A stretch of 64,000 bases of DNA from Provencibacterium sp. Its GTDB lineage: Bacteria > Bacillota > Clostridia > Oscillospirales > Ruminococcaceae. The DNA lies in the NCBI GenBank assembly GCA_022792175.1, contig JAAWAN010000008.1:62001-126000 (forward strand). The letters are read 5' to 3'. The notes beneath the pieces are model-generated. The model was not told where the DNA came from. It ran no database searches and saw nothing but the letters and a program-made list of their open reading frames with translations. Shown in pieces: positions 1-8,152 of this stretch (positions within the stretch are counted from its first letter, which is position 1; each line of letters opens with the position of its first letter). Position numbers and translations under genes: made by a program.

Positions 1-884
1 TCAATGTGGAATCCCATACGGACGGCACGGTGAGCGTGACGATGGATGGTCATCCTGTTGTATGGTCGGATCAGAGCTATGGCAAATTTCTGGATCAGGG
101 CTTTAATCTGGCTAACCCGCGCGGTTATGAAATGCTCAACATCTTCCCCAACAGCAACGGGACGGTGGCCATCAACTGGCAGACGGACGGCGAGCGGGCG
201 GACCTTCTCAACGGCTCTCTCAAGGGCTATATGGATATGATTAACGGCCGCGGCGTCAACGCGCACCAGACGAATGAAGTAACGGTAGATGGCGTGCGTT
301 TTTATAAAGATAAGCTGAATGCTTTCGCAGCGACGCTGGCAAACGTGGTAAACAGCATCATGCCGGAGGTAACGCTGGATGCAAACGGCGTAGCAACGCC
401 GGTCAGCGGCCAGTACCGCGAGTTTCTTGCCTCGGCCGACGGCAGCCCGATTACTGCCGCGAATATTACGATTTCCACGAGCTGGGCGCAGGATAAAGGT
501 TTGATTATCTATGAATCCGGCAATCTCTCCAATGATTATCTGCTGCATATGAAGACGGCTTTGAACAGTGAGAGTTATACCTTCAAGGGCACCGGGGAGA
601 TCAGCGATGGCCTGTTTACCGGCACCTTCTTTGACTTTGTGCAGGATTACATCACTACGCAGGGCGCACAGACGAAGTTTCATCAGGAACGCCTGACGGC
701 GACCAATGAAATTACTCTGAATATTCTGGATCAGCGTGATTCCATTTCCGGCGTTAATCAGGATGAAGAGACGGTCTCGATGATGGCCTATCAGAGAATG
801 TTCCAGGCCTGCTCGCGGCTGATGACGACGATGGATGAGGCGCTGGACGTACTGATAAACAGAACCGGCATGGTTGGCAGATAA
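1..884 (+). CDS. flgK: Flagellar hook-associated protein 1 FlgK, C-terminal part (5' end outside window)
   Basis: FlgK is a hook-filament junction protein of the extracellular flagellum. The reading frame is open from base 3, so the gene enters from the left and only about the last 294 residues are visible. The C-terminal region has the typical FlgK/FlgE-type ending: a helix with SGVNQDEE, then MMAYQRMFQACSRLMTTMDE and a final VLINRTG. These D0 helices pack in the filament core. It is followed 29 bases later by flgL, the usual partner junction gene. The family call is firm; the true start cannot be seen. Confidence 0.95.
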   Translation, partial: NVESHTDGTVSVTMDGHPVVWSDQSYGKFLDQGFNLANPRGYEMLNIFPNSNGTVAINWQTDGERADLLNGSLKGYMDMINGRGVNAHQTNEVTVDGVRFYKDKLNAFAATLANVVNSIMPEVTLDANGVATPVSGQYREFLASADGSPITAANITISTSWAQDKGLIIYESGNLSNDYLLHMKTALNSESYTFKGTGEISDGLFTGTFFDFVQDYITTQGAQTKFHQERLTATNEITLNILDQRDSISGVNQDEETVSMMAYQRMFQACSRLMTTMDEALDVLINRTGMVGR

Positions 885-913
885 CGCCGCCTGCATATTA
901 AGGGGGAATTAAC

Positions 914-1993
914 TTGAGAATTACTCAAAATATGATTACCCGCAATTACCTGAATGGAATTAATTTCAGTCAGGAGAATATTGCCAAGGCCAATCAGCGT
1001 ATTACCTCCAGCCGGAGATTTACCCGCATTTCGGAGAATTTGGCGGATGGTTCCAGAGCGCTGAAGGTTCGCAAGCAGCTTGCTGTTATCCGGCAGCAGA
1101 AGGCAGATGTGCGCGATGCGCAGGGGTTGATCGCTTCGGCGGAGAGTAATCTGCAGTCGATTAACTCGGTGCTCCATACCGCGCACGAAAAAGCGCTGCG
1201 TGGTAAAAATGATCCGCTGATGAGCGTTCGCAATGAGATTGGCCAGGAGATCGACAATTTGAAGGATCAGATTCTTCAGTTTATGAACACCCAATATGCG
1301 GGCAAGTTTGTAATGGGCAGCGCCAACAACCGGTCAGCTCCCTATCAGGTGGATGCAAACGGCGTTTTGACCTTTAATGGTGTGCCTGTGGACGACATTC
1401 AGATGAACGCTGCAACCGGCAAGTACGAATATGATTCGGACGGCGCCGGGACGATGAAGGAAATTCCTTACGATAAGGAAATTTATATTGATTTGGGAAT
1501 GGGCCTTTCCTTTGATGGGGGCGGGGAGGTTGATGAGCGCAGTGCCTTCTTGGTCTCCTTTAACGGGCTGGACATTCTGGGCTATGGTACGGAGACTTAC
1601 ACACTGGCGGACGGAACAACGCAGGACATTCCCAATAACATCTATAATCTGATGGAAGATATTGTGGATATGTTCAGAGGCGAGGATGGGCAGGGCAACC
1701 CCGTTACTTATAATGAAGAGATCATGGGGACCATGCTCGACAAGCTGGAAAAGGAACGGGAGAACATGTTCCTGAATATTACTGACCTTGGCAACCGCGA
1801 TAATTTCCTTGAGCGTACGGTCAATCATCTGGAGAGCGACGAGGAGATTTTAACCGGCACCCGTTCTGAGCTGGAGGGTGTTGATGATGCGGGAGAGTCC
1901 ATTCGGCTGAGCATGTATCAGTACAGCTGGCTGGCTACTCTGAAGATGGGCGCCAAGCTGCTGCCACAGTCGTTGATGGATTATCTGAACTAG
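914..1993 (+). CDS. flgL: Flagellar hook-associated protein 3 FlgL
   Basis: FlgL is the second hook-filament junction protein, a flagellin-like protein of 359 residues here, somewhat longer than the common ~300. The N-terminus (RITQNMITRNYLNGIN, then a long helix with RITSSRRFTRISENLADG) is the conserved flagellin-type D0/D1 helix. The C-terminal helix is also present. The start is TTG at 914, preceded by AAGGGGGAAT at good spacing; no ATG fits the conserved N-terminus better. It lies directly downstream of flgK, probably in the same transcript. Confidence 0.95.
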   Translation: MRITQNMITRNYLNGINFSQENIAKANQRITSSRRFTRISENLADGSRALKVRKQLAVIRQQKADVRDAQGLIASAESNLQSINSVLHTAHEKALRGKNDPLMSVRNEIGQEIDNLKDQILQFMNTQYAGKFVMGSANNRSAPYQVDANGVLTFNGVPVDDIQMNAATGKYEYDSDGAGTMKEIPYDKEIYIDLGMGLSFDGGGEVDERSAFLVSFNGLDILGYGTETYTLADGTTQDIPNNIYNLMEDIVDMFRGEDGQGNPVTYNEEIMGTMLDKLEKERENMFLNITDLGNRDNFLERTVNHLESDEEILTGTRSELEGVDDAGESIRLSMYQYSWLATLKMGAKLLPQSLMDYLN

Positions 1994-2113
1994 GTCACTT
2001 TAGACGGTCGGTGTCTTTAATAGATAAATCAGTAAAGGCTACCAGGGCTGTTCGGCAGTCTTTGATCTGAGGCTGCGGAGCAGGAGACTATGAAGTATGA
2101 AGAGGGTGCTTGT

Positions 2114-2704
2114 ATGCAGCTATTGAGGATAACCAGTATCCCTATCCAATATCAGATTCAGATTGAGCGTGCTCGTTTGGAGATGAGCTCGGGGGATCAG
2201 GTATATGGGAAGATGAACCGGAAGCCAGCTGAACTGCAGCTCAAATCCCGTAACATTCAGATGCGGATGGATTCAACCGAGATGCGGGCAGATCTGGATA
2301 TTAAGAGTGTGGGACGCAGGATTTATGAGGCGGCCCAGCAGAGAAAGCAGGCCGGGCAGGAGCTGACGGCGCAGTATGCGACAGATGCAAACAAGATGGC
2401 CCAGAAGGGCGTGGATATCACGCAGATAGTGGCCGATAAGCTCTTTAATCCGGAGATGAATTCCAGACTGGTCTTTTTGCCGAGCGTTGGTCCGGCTATC
2501 TCCTGGCAGCCTAATAATCTGCAGATTCAGTATAACCCGGGCGAACTGGATTTCGATTGGGAGATGGTGCGCAATACGATGGACTATGTGCCCGGGAAAT
2601 TCAGAATGAACATTCTCCAATATCCGAAGGTGCAGATTGAATACCTGGGCGAGCCGACCTATGTGCCGCCGAGCGCAGCCCCCAATTATCAGGAAGAAGC
2701 TTGA
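2114..2704 (+). CDS. DUF6470 family protein in the flgL-fliW interval (YviE-like)
   Basis: A 196-residue soluble protein of unknown function. Its position between flgL and fliW and the N-terminal pattern (MQLLRITS, then many short segments ending in a Pro/Tyr-rich tail) match the DUF6470/YviE family that Firmicutes encode here. The reading frame can be extended to an ATG at 2090, but the ATG at 2114 has AGAGGG seven bases upstream and starts at the family-like MQ..RI motif, so 2114 is preferred. There is no signal peptide or membrane segment. A role in flagellar assembly is inferred only from context. Confidence 0.75.
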   Translation: MQLLRITSIPIQYQIQIERARLEMSSGDQVYGKMNRKPAELQLKSRNIQMRMDSTEMRADLDIKSVGRRIYEAAQQRKQAGQELTAQYATDANKMAQKGVDITQIVADKLFNPEMNSRLVFLPSVGPAISWQPNNLQIQYNPGELDFDWEMVRNTMDYVPGKFRMNILQYPKVQIEYLGEPTYVPPSAAPNYQEEA

Positions 2705-2714
2705 GAGTAAGATT

Positions 2715-2752
2715 AAAACAGCTGTACGGCAGCAGGGTCGTGCAGCTGTTTT
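2715..2752 (+). terminator. Intercistronic hairpin, possible (partial) terminator before fliW
   Basis: Arms 2715-2728 and 2739-2752 form a 14-bp stem (one U-G pair) around a 10-base loop. The stem is bounded by AAAA and TTTT, so it could act as a terminator in either direction or as a 3'-end stabiliser. It sits between the DUF6470 gene (ends 2704) and fliW (starts 2780). Confidence 0.65.
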
Positions 2753-2779
2753 AAGATTTATGAGAATGGAGCAGTGGCT

Positions 2780-3211
2780 ATGAAAATCAGGACCAGAGAT
2801 TTCGGGGAGATGGAAATCCACGAATCAGAAATAGTAAATTTCCGGCAGCCGCTCTTTGGCTTTGAAGGCTCTTCCCGGTATGTTTTCCTGCATGATGATG
2901 AGATCAGCGAGCAGTTCGTCTGGCTGCAGTCGGTAGATGAGGAGGAAGTCCGCTTTATCATGGTCGATCCGGCGACGGTAAGCGACAGCTATCAGCCGAA
3001 GCTCTCCCAGGAAACGATGCAGATGCTCGGCGACGAGGAGTATATGTGCTGGCTGATTGTGGTAATTCCGGATGATTTCAGAAAGGCAACCGTTAATCTG
3101 AAAAGCCCGGTAGTGGTGAATCCCTCCCGTATGGTGGCGGCCCAGGTTATTCTGGAGGAGGATTTTCCTATTCGTTTTCCTCTTTTTCATGATGGAAAGG
3201 AGGAGCTCTGA
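2780..3211 (+). CDS. fliW: Flagellar assembly factor FliW
   Basis: FliW binds flagellin and antagonises CsrA, so that flagellin translation is matched to export (established for Bacillus subtilis). The 143-residue product starts MKIRTRDFGEMEIHESEIV, typical of the family, and has the conserved FGFEG-like segment (LFGFEG) near residue 30. A GTG at 2774 is in frame, but the ATG at 2780 has GGAG eight bases upstream and gives the standard N-terminus. The stop codon abuts the csrA start, so the pair is translationally linked, as in other Firmicutes. Confidence 0.95.
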   Translation: MKIRTRDFGEMEIHESEIVNFRQPLFGFEGSSRYVFLHDDEISEQFVWLQSVDEEEVRFIMVDPATVSDSYQPKLSQETMQMLGDEEYMCWLIVVIPDDFRKATVNLKSPVVVNPSRMVAAQVILEEDFPIRFPLFHDGKEEL

Positions 3212-3439
3212 GTGCTGATATTGACCAGAAAATGCGGAGAGTCTTTAATTATCAACAATGAAATTGAGCTCAAAATCACCGAGATTTCCGGGGATAAGGT
3301 AAAAATTGGCATTGAAGCCCCCAAGGATTATAAAATCCTGCGCAAGGAGCTCTGCCAGACGGTGGAGAACAACCGGGCGGCCGCCTCCGGAAGCATACCG
3401 GAAGAGATGATGCAGATGATTGCCAAAATCAAAAAATAG
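3212..3439 (+). CDS. csrA: Carbon storage regulator CsrA (translational regulator)
   Basis: CsrA is a small RNA-binding dimer that represses translation at GGA-containing hairpins; in flagellated Firmicutes its main target is the flagellin leader. The 75-residue protein has the hallmark N-terminus MLILTRKCGESLIIN and the central KVKIGIEAPKD segment. It starts at GTG 3212, immediately after the fliW stop, with AAAGGAGG inside the end of fliW. No flagellin gene is in the window, so its principal target must lie outside. Confidence 0.96.
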   Translation: MLILTRKCGESLIINNEIELKITEISGDKVKIGIEAPKDYKILRKELCQTVENNRAAASGSIPEEMMQMIAKIKK

Positions 3440-3457
3440 CCGGGAGGAGAGCGGTGT

Positions 3458-4078
3458 CTATATGCGGGGCAGCAGGCGGGGAAGGTTGCGGTTATGCTGC
3501 TCGACAAAATCCGTCAGTCGGGAAAAATCCGCTTCGGGGGCTGATTTTACATGGCAGAGATAACCGCTGCTTGATTCACCGAACAGAATGCTCTGATAAA
3601 TTTCCGCAACCAGTCCGGACAGCAGAAACGGCCGCTCAAATTCGAGCTTTACCCGGCTGCCGGCGCGCAGCTGCAGCGGGCAGGTAAATTTAATCAGATC
3701 GGGGGAGAGGGAATAGATGCGCGCTGTATAGGCACCGCTTCCCTTGATGCCTATCGTTTTGTTCCCCTCCAGACGCAGCCGGCTTTCAATATTCACCTCA
3801 ATGGGAAGCCTTTTTTCTTCCTCGGTCAGCAGGTCGTCGCTCACCGAAACAATGCGCAGCAGTCGGCGCGAGGAGAGATAAACCTGCCCGATAAAGCAGT
3901 GAATTTCCTTTTCCCCCTGCAGCTGCAGAATTTTGACAGTGGTTCCCATTGAGAGCAGAGGGACAAATTCATTTTGAAAGTCGACCGTTCTTTTTTCGAT
4001 GTTGACGCTGGCGTAGCCCTCTTCGAGGGGCTGATCATCCCAGGTTTTCAGTATGGCCTTAAAACGGGCGGGGAGCAT
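3458..4078 (-). CDS. PilZ-like protein, possible c-di-GMP effector (YcgR-type)
   Basis: A 206-residue protein encoded against the flagellar strand, convergent with csrA (18 bases apart) and divergent from the next gene. Its start has AAAAGGAGATG seven bases upstream on the minus strand, supporting real translation. The layout suggests an N-terminal beta-barrel (about residues 20-90) and a C-terminal PilZ-like half (about 95-200). The linker and C-terminal strands (KRLP, ARIYSLSPDLIKF, GSRVKLEF) resemble PilZ proteins, but the canonical RxxxR and D/NxSxxG motifs are weak or altered. Family assignment is therefore tentative. PilZ proteins near flagellar genes often act as c-di-GMP brakes (known); that role here is inference. 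Confidence 0.5.
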   Translation of the reverse strand: MLPARFKAILKTWDDQPLEEGYASVNIEKRTVDFQNEFVPLLSMGTTVKILQLQGEKEIHCFIGQVYLSSRRLLRIVSVSDDLLTEEEKRLPIEVNIESRLRLEGNKTIGIKGSGAYTARIYSLSPDLIKFTCPLQLRAGSRVKLEFERPFLLSGLVAEIYQSILFGESSSGYLCHVKSAPEADFSRLTDFVEQHNRNLPRLLPRI

Positions 4079-4120
4079 AGCGGCATCTCCTTTTGGTTGA
4101 TTTGCGGGGCTGTCATCTCT

Positions 4121-4149
4121 ATCATAGACTATTTGTGGACTTTTGGAAA
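4121..4149 (-). promoter_or_regulatory. Candidate sigma-A promoter for the PilZ-like gene
   Basis: Read on the minus strand: TTTCCA (4149-4144), 17-base spacer, TATGAT (4126-4121), about 43 bases before the start codon at 4078. The -10 is good and the -35 matches four of six positions. Confidence 0.4.
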
Positions 4150-4245
4150 GGCTTTTCTGTGCTGGATGAGAGGCTGCAGAAAGAAAAAGGGGCTTTCCGC
4201 AACAGACAGAGCCGGCAGGCTTTTAATGAAAGGGGCAGACAGGCA

Positions 4246-4716
4246 ATGGAAAAGAGCGAGCAGATCTGTGCGCTGTTAAAGGAGAAATGCGGGCTGTTTT
4301 TGCAGTATGAGCAAGAGACAGATGCCCTGCTTGCTTGCACCCTGGAGGAAATGCAGGCGCATATGAAGGAGAGGGAAAAGCTGGCCGGGCAGATTGACGG
4401 GGTAGACAGGCAGATAAGCGAGGCCTGCGGCGGTTCCCAAGAGGTGATGGATGCTGTTTATAACCGCTGTGACCGCGGCGGGCTGCCAGAGGCGCTCGCC
4501 AAAATTTATGACAGCGCGCAGCCGGTTTTTCAGATCATCAACCGCATCCGGCAGGCCGAACCACTGGCAGAAATGCGTATGCAGCGGGAGAAAGACGCTT
4601 TGGAAGTAAAGATTAAGCAGTCCAACCGCAGCTCGGCTGCGCAGGCCTCCCGCTATTTCAGTGGTGCGCGCGGCAGTGAGAGTGCTGCGCGCAGTGCGCA
4701 TTTCAGAAAGGTTTAA
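4246..4716 (+). CDS. Small coiled-coil protein, possible FlgN/FliT-type export chaperone
   Basis: A 156-residue, charged, mostly helical protein without signal or membrane segments. The first ~110 residues read as long helices (MEKSEQICALLKEK, then a stretch rich in E, Q, L and M). The C-terminal ~25 residues are Ser/Ala/Arg-rich and probably flexible. Size and helical character fit FlgN/FliT chaperones that hold FlgK/FlgL or FliD before export, and fliD follows immediately; I see no diagnostic motif. The frame extends upstream to 4093, but the ATG at 4246 has GAAAGGGG upstream and begins a compact chaperone-like sequence. Function is inference from size and place. Confidence 0.5.
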   Translation: MEKSEQICALLKEKCGLFLQYEQETDALLACTLEEMQAHMKEREKLAGQIDGVDRQISEACGGSQEVMDAVYNRCDRGGLPEALAKIYDSAQPVFQIINRIRQAEPLAEMRMQREKDALEVKIKQSNRSSAAQASRYFSGARGSESAARSAHFRKV

Positions 4717-4767
4717 TGCAGCTCTAAAAGGGTGAGGAAAAAAGCGGGAAAAGTGGGCAGACCGTAT

Positions 4768-4793
4768 TAAGTTTTCCCGAGTTATTTCGATAT
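4768..4793 (+). promoter_or_regulatory. Candidate sigma-28 (SigD) promoter before fliD
   Basis: TAAG at 4768-4771, then about 16 bases, then CGATAT at 4788-4793, close to the SigD consensus (TAAA, 14-16 bases, CCGATAT). It lies 65 bases upstream of fliD, a late flagellar gene normally driven by this sigma factor, and fliA itself is in the window at 35652. Confidence 0.5.
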
Positions 4794-4857
4794 ATAAAAT
4801 ATAAGGGCTTTATTGCGCCGGTTGGCGCAGCAAGATAGAGAACGGGGGTTTTGAAAA

Positions 4858-7401
4858 ATGAAAATAGAGAGTTCTTCCAGCAGCTATGTGAATGGCAGCT
4901 ATGCCAGCAAGGGTTTTTCGGGTCTCGCTTCGGGGCTCGATACCGAGAGCATGGTAAAAGAACTGCTTTCCGGCACCCAGTCGAAGATTGATAAGCAGGA
5001 GGGTCTCAAGCAGCAGCTGCAGTGGAAACAGGAGATATATCGCTCGATCATTCAGGATCTTTTGGATTTTAAGAACAAATATTTTGACCGTACTTCCACG
5101 AAAAGCCTTTTAAGCAGCGGGCTTTATAACGCGATGACGGCAGTCAGCAATTCCTCCGCCGTCAAGGTGTCCGCTTCCTCTTCGGCGGCAGCTGGCTCTA
5201 TCAGTGTTGAAGTTGCACAGCTGGCTACCTCTACCGTCATTAAATCTGCCGGACGCGTCAGCGGCAGCCTGTCCGGGAAGATGGACAGCGATGCTCTGCA
5301 GAGCCTTCTTGCGAATGCGAAGGATGGTCAGTTTTCTCTGCAGGTAGACTATAACGGCGTTAAAAAGACGATTACGCTGGATGCGGATAAAATCAGCGAT
5401 GAGGAGAGCTTTGTGAATGAGCTGCAGGCAGGCATTCAGAAGGCGCACGGCACCGGCATCAAGGTTTCTTTGGAGGGCGGACGCATTTCCTTTAAGGGCT
5501 CTGACTCCGGCCAGCAGATTACCCTCACCGGCAGCTCAGATGTCATGAAAGCGATGGGAATGAAGAGCGGGCAGTCAAATAAAATTAATGGGACGATGAA
5601 GCTCAAGGATATCGGCTTTTCCACTCCGCTGCAGGGCGGCCAGTTCTCGTTTGAAATTAACGGCACCCAGTTCAGCTATTCGGAAGATGCGACGCTCAAC
5701 CAGGTTATTTCTGATATTAACAGCAGTGCAGCCGGCGTGCGTCTGACCTTCAGCTCGATGGCAGATACCTTCACGCTCGAATCTACCGAGACCGGCTCGG
5801 GCTTTGATATTACCATGAGCCAGTCGGAAGGCAACCTGCTGAGCGCTCTGTTCGGTGCAGGCGCCAGCGCGGGCAGCAAGGTCAGCGGCGATGTGCTCAC
5901 GACGAAGAGTATTACCACTAACGGCAGCGTCAGCAATATTAAGGATGATCTTTCGAAGGCGACCTTTGCCTTTACGGTGGACGGCGTTAAGCAGACGATT
6001 ACCCTCCCAAAGCGCAGCGAGGAGGATGGCGGCGCCTACAAGCAGGATGAAATTATCGATCTGCTCAACGAAGAACTGGATAAGCGCTTTAATGGAGATA
6101 TCCGGCTCAGCGAGTCCGGCGGGAGCGTTTCGTTGGAGATAAACGGCGGACAGAAAGTCTCCTTTGACAAATCGAGCGGTGCGGATACGGATATTGCCTT
6201 TGCGTTGGGCTTCTCCACCAAGGAGGGCGGCAAGAATAACCTGGCTGTCGCCGATACAAGAATTGGGGATCTGTCGGATGCGCAGCAGGAGCAGCTTGCA
6301 GCGCTGGGCTTCACCGATGAAACAAAGGTGCTCAGCAACCTGAGCGGGCGTTATTTCTTTAACGCTGAGACGGGCCGGATAACGCTGGACAGTACGGTAG
6401 GCGATTCGGCTATCAGTGCTGCTGAGCAGGAGGTTTTCGGCATCGGTGCTTCGCTGGGCGATGGCACAGTAGACCTTTCCGCACAGACAACGCAGGGTCA
6501 GAATGCGGTTGTTAATATCGACGGCGTATGGACCGAGCGCTCCTCGAACAGCTTCAGCGCCAACGGCATCTATTTTGACCTGAAGGCAACGACCGGCAGC
6601 TATGAAATTGAGCGCGAGGCGGATGGGAGCATCAAGAAAAATGCTGATGGCGAGCTGAGCATCCAGTCGGCAGCAGGTGCCTCCAACACGCCGGTGACCA
6701 TTGAAACCGAGCGCAACACCGACCAGATTTATGATAAAATCACCGACTTTGTCAATGATTATAATACCCTCATTGAGAAGCTCAACGGCTATATTGATGA
6801 GGATGCCTCCTATAAAGACTATGCTCCGCTGACTTCTGACCAGAAAAAGGAGATGAGCGAGCGGGAGATCGAGCTCTGGGAGGAGAAGGCGAAGGAGGGT
6901 CTGCTGCGGCGCGACAGCACCATCAGCACCTTCTTAACGCAAATGCGGCAGGCGCTTTATGAGCGGCCGGCCGGCTCCTCGATTGCGCTTTATGATATTG
7001 GCATTGAAACCAGCAGTTCCTGGCGCGACAAGGGCAAGCTGGTGATCGATGAAACCAAGCTGCGCAATGCGATTGAGCAGAATCCGACCGAGGTCATGAA
7101 CCTCTTTAACAATAAAGATGGCGGCGTTGCTACCCGCATCAACGACATTCTTTATAAAACGGCGAACGATACCTCCGGCTCGCCCGGTACACTGGTTCAG
7201 ATTGCTGGTATGAAAAACCGCGTTAGCGACTCCAACAACCAGCTTTATACCCGCATGAAACAGATTGATTCTCAGATTGAAAGGCTCAAAAACCAGTATG
7301 AACAGCAGAAAACGCGCTACTGGAACCAGTTTAATGCGATGGAGCAGATGATCGCCAACATGAACCAGCAGAGCGCATGGCTGTCTCAGCAGCTCGGCTA
7401 A
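4858..7401 (+). CDS. fliD: Flagellar filament cap protein FliD
   Basis: FliD caps the growing filament and folds exported flagellin. The conserved N-terminus contains GLASGLDTESMVKELL (about residues 21-36) and the coiled-coil end IERLKNQYEQQKTRYWNQF. At 847 residues it is clearly longer than the usual 450-600, and the extra length is in the surface-exposed middle (about residues 110-640), where two or three similar blocks with the pattern of repeated beta domains can be seen. It has a good start (AACGGGGG upstream) and a SigD-like promoter. fliS follows. Confidence 0.93.
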   Translation: MKIESSSSSYVNGSYASKGFSGLASGLDTESMVKELLSGTQSKIDKQEGLKQQLQWKQEIYRSIIQDLLDFKNKYFDRTSTKSLLSSGLYNAMTAVSNSSAVKVSASSSAAAGSISVEVAQLATSTVIKSAGRVSGSLSGKMDSDALQSLLANAKDGQFSLQVDYNGVKKTITLDADKISDEESFVNELQAGIQKAHGTGIKVSLEGGRISFKGSDSGQQITLTGSSDVMKAMGMKSGQSNKINGTMKLKDIGFSTPLQGGQFSFEINGTQFSYSEDATLNQVISDINSSAAGVRLTFSSMADTFTLESTETGSGFDITMSQSEGNLLSALFGAGASAGSKVSGDVLTTKSITTNGSVSNIKDDLSKATFAFTVDGVKQTITLPKRSEEDGGAYKQDEIIDLLNEELDKRFNGDIRLSESGGSVSLEINGGQKVSFDKSSGADTDIAFALGFSTKEGGKNNLAVADTRIGDLSDAQQEQLAALGFTDETKVLSNLSGRYFFNAETGRITLDSTVGDSAISAAEQEVFGIGASLGDGTVDLSAQTTQGQNAVVNIDGVWTERSSNSFSANGIYFDLKATTGSYEIEREADGSIKKNADGELSIQSAAGASNTPVTIETERNTDQIYDKITDFVNDYNTLIEKLNGYIDEDASYKDYAPLTSDQKKEMSEREIELWEEKAKEGLLRRDSTISTFLTQMRQALYERPAGSSIALYDIGIETSSSWRDKGKLVIDETKLRNAIEQNPTEVMNLFNNKDGGVATRINDILYKTANDTSGSPGTLVQIAGMKNRVSDSNNQLYTRMKQIDSQIERLKNQYEQQKTRYWNQFNAMEQMIANMNQQSAWLSQQLG

Positions 7402-7443
7402 AGGCGGAATTGGGAAGCAGGATAGAAGGATTGGCCAGTGGTT

Positions 7444-7480
7444 TTGCCAGCTGTCCGGATAAAGGGCCGGCAGCTGGCAA
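7444..7480 (+). other. Strong RNA hairpin upstream of fliS
   Basis: Perfect 10-bp arms (7444-7453 and 7471-7480) with an inner CCGG/CCGG extension, located between fliD and fliS. No T-run follows, so it is not a classical terminator; an mRNA-stability or translational element is possible. Confidence 0.5.
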
Positions 7481-7522
7481 GAGCTTTGGTGCTATAGCTC
7501 CCAGAAAGGAATGGTCATAAGA

Positions 7523-7897
7523 ATGCCGTTGAACCCTTATTCCAAGTATAAAGAGCAGTCTGTCATGACAATGACCCAGGGAGAGATGCTCATCAAGCTT
7601 TATGATGAAGCGGTGAAGCAGCTGAGCGGTGCAGTTCTGTATATAGGCGAAAAGGATTACGAAAAGGCCAACACCGCGCTGCAGAAAACGCAGAAAGTTT
7701 TGACCTATCTGACCAACACACTGAATTATAAATATGACATTGCCAATAATCTTGCAGCGCTGTATGATTATTTCAATTTTCGGATTGTGGATGCCAATAT
7801 CCATAAGGATGTGGCACTTCTCGAGGAGATCATCCCGATGATTAGCGGCCTGCGGGATGCATTTGCACAAGCTGACCGCCTTTCAAAGGCAAAATAA
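7523..7897 (+). CDS. fliS: Flagellin export chaperone FliS
   Basis: FliS binds newly made flagellin and keeps it unpolymerised until export; it also works with FliW. The 124-residue product begins MPLNPYSKYKEQSVMTMTQGEML, the standard FliS start (NPYxxYKxxSV). An in-frame ATG lies at 7511, but it abuts the AAAGGA ribosome site, whereas 7523 gives both better spacing and the family N-terminus. It is the last gene before a strong terminator, ending the fliD-fliS unit. Confidence 0.95.
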   Translation: MPLNPYSKYKEQSVMTMTQGEMLIKLYDEAVKQLSGAVLYIGEKDYEKANTALQKTQKVLTYLTNTLNYKYDIANNLAALYDYFNFRIVDANIHKDVALLEEIIPMISGLRDAFAQADRLSKAK

Positions 7898-7904
7898 AAA
7901 GCTT

Positions 7905-7940
7905 AACAGGGAAGTCCCAGATTTTGGGACTTCCCTGTTT
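7905..7940 (+). terminator. Rho-independent terminator after fliS
   Basis: A perfect 15-bp stem (7905-7919 with 7925-7939), GATTT loop, and a short T-tract at the end. It starts eight bases after the fliS stop codon. Confidence 0.8.
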
Positions 7941-8008
7941 GCTGCCGGCCTATTAATTTTTTCTATAAAGTGTCGACTGATTATCATGTATCCAAATTTT
8001 CAGATTTG

Positions 8009-8017
8009 TGGTATAAT
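8009..8017 (+). promoter_or_regulatory. Candidate extended -10 promoter for the surface-protein/sortase operon
   Basis: TGG directly before a perfect TATAAT (8012-8017) makes an extended -10 element. No good -35 is seen. It lies 135 bases upstream of the surface protein start and downstream of the fliS terminator, so it is the natural start of a separate transcript. Confidence 0.5.
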
Positions 8018-8152
8018 GGCATTAACGATGACTCTGCTCTGTCTGTTGTTTTACGGGCATTGGCAGAGGGGGTTGCGAAGTGCGCAAAGGCCGTTGTTAT
8101 TTGCTGGCGTGTGCATCCATGACAGAATGCTGCTTATTTTCTGAAACGGGAA

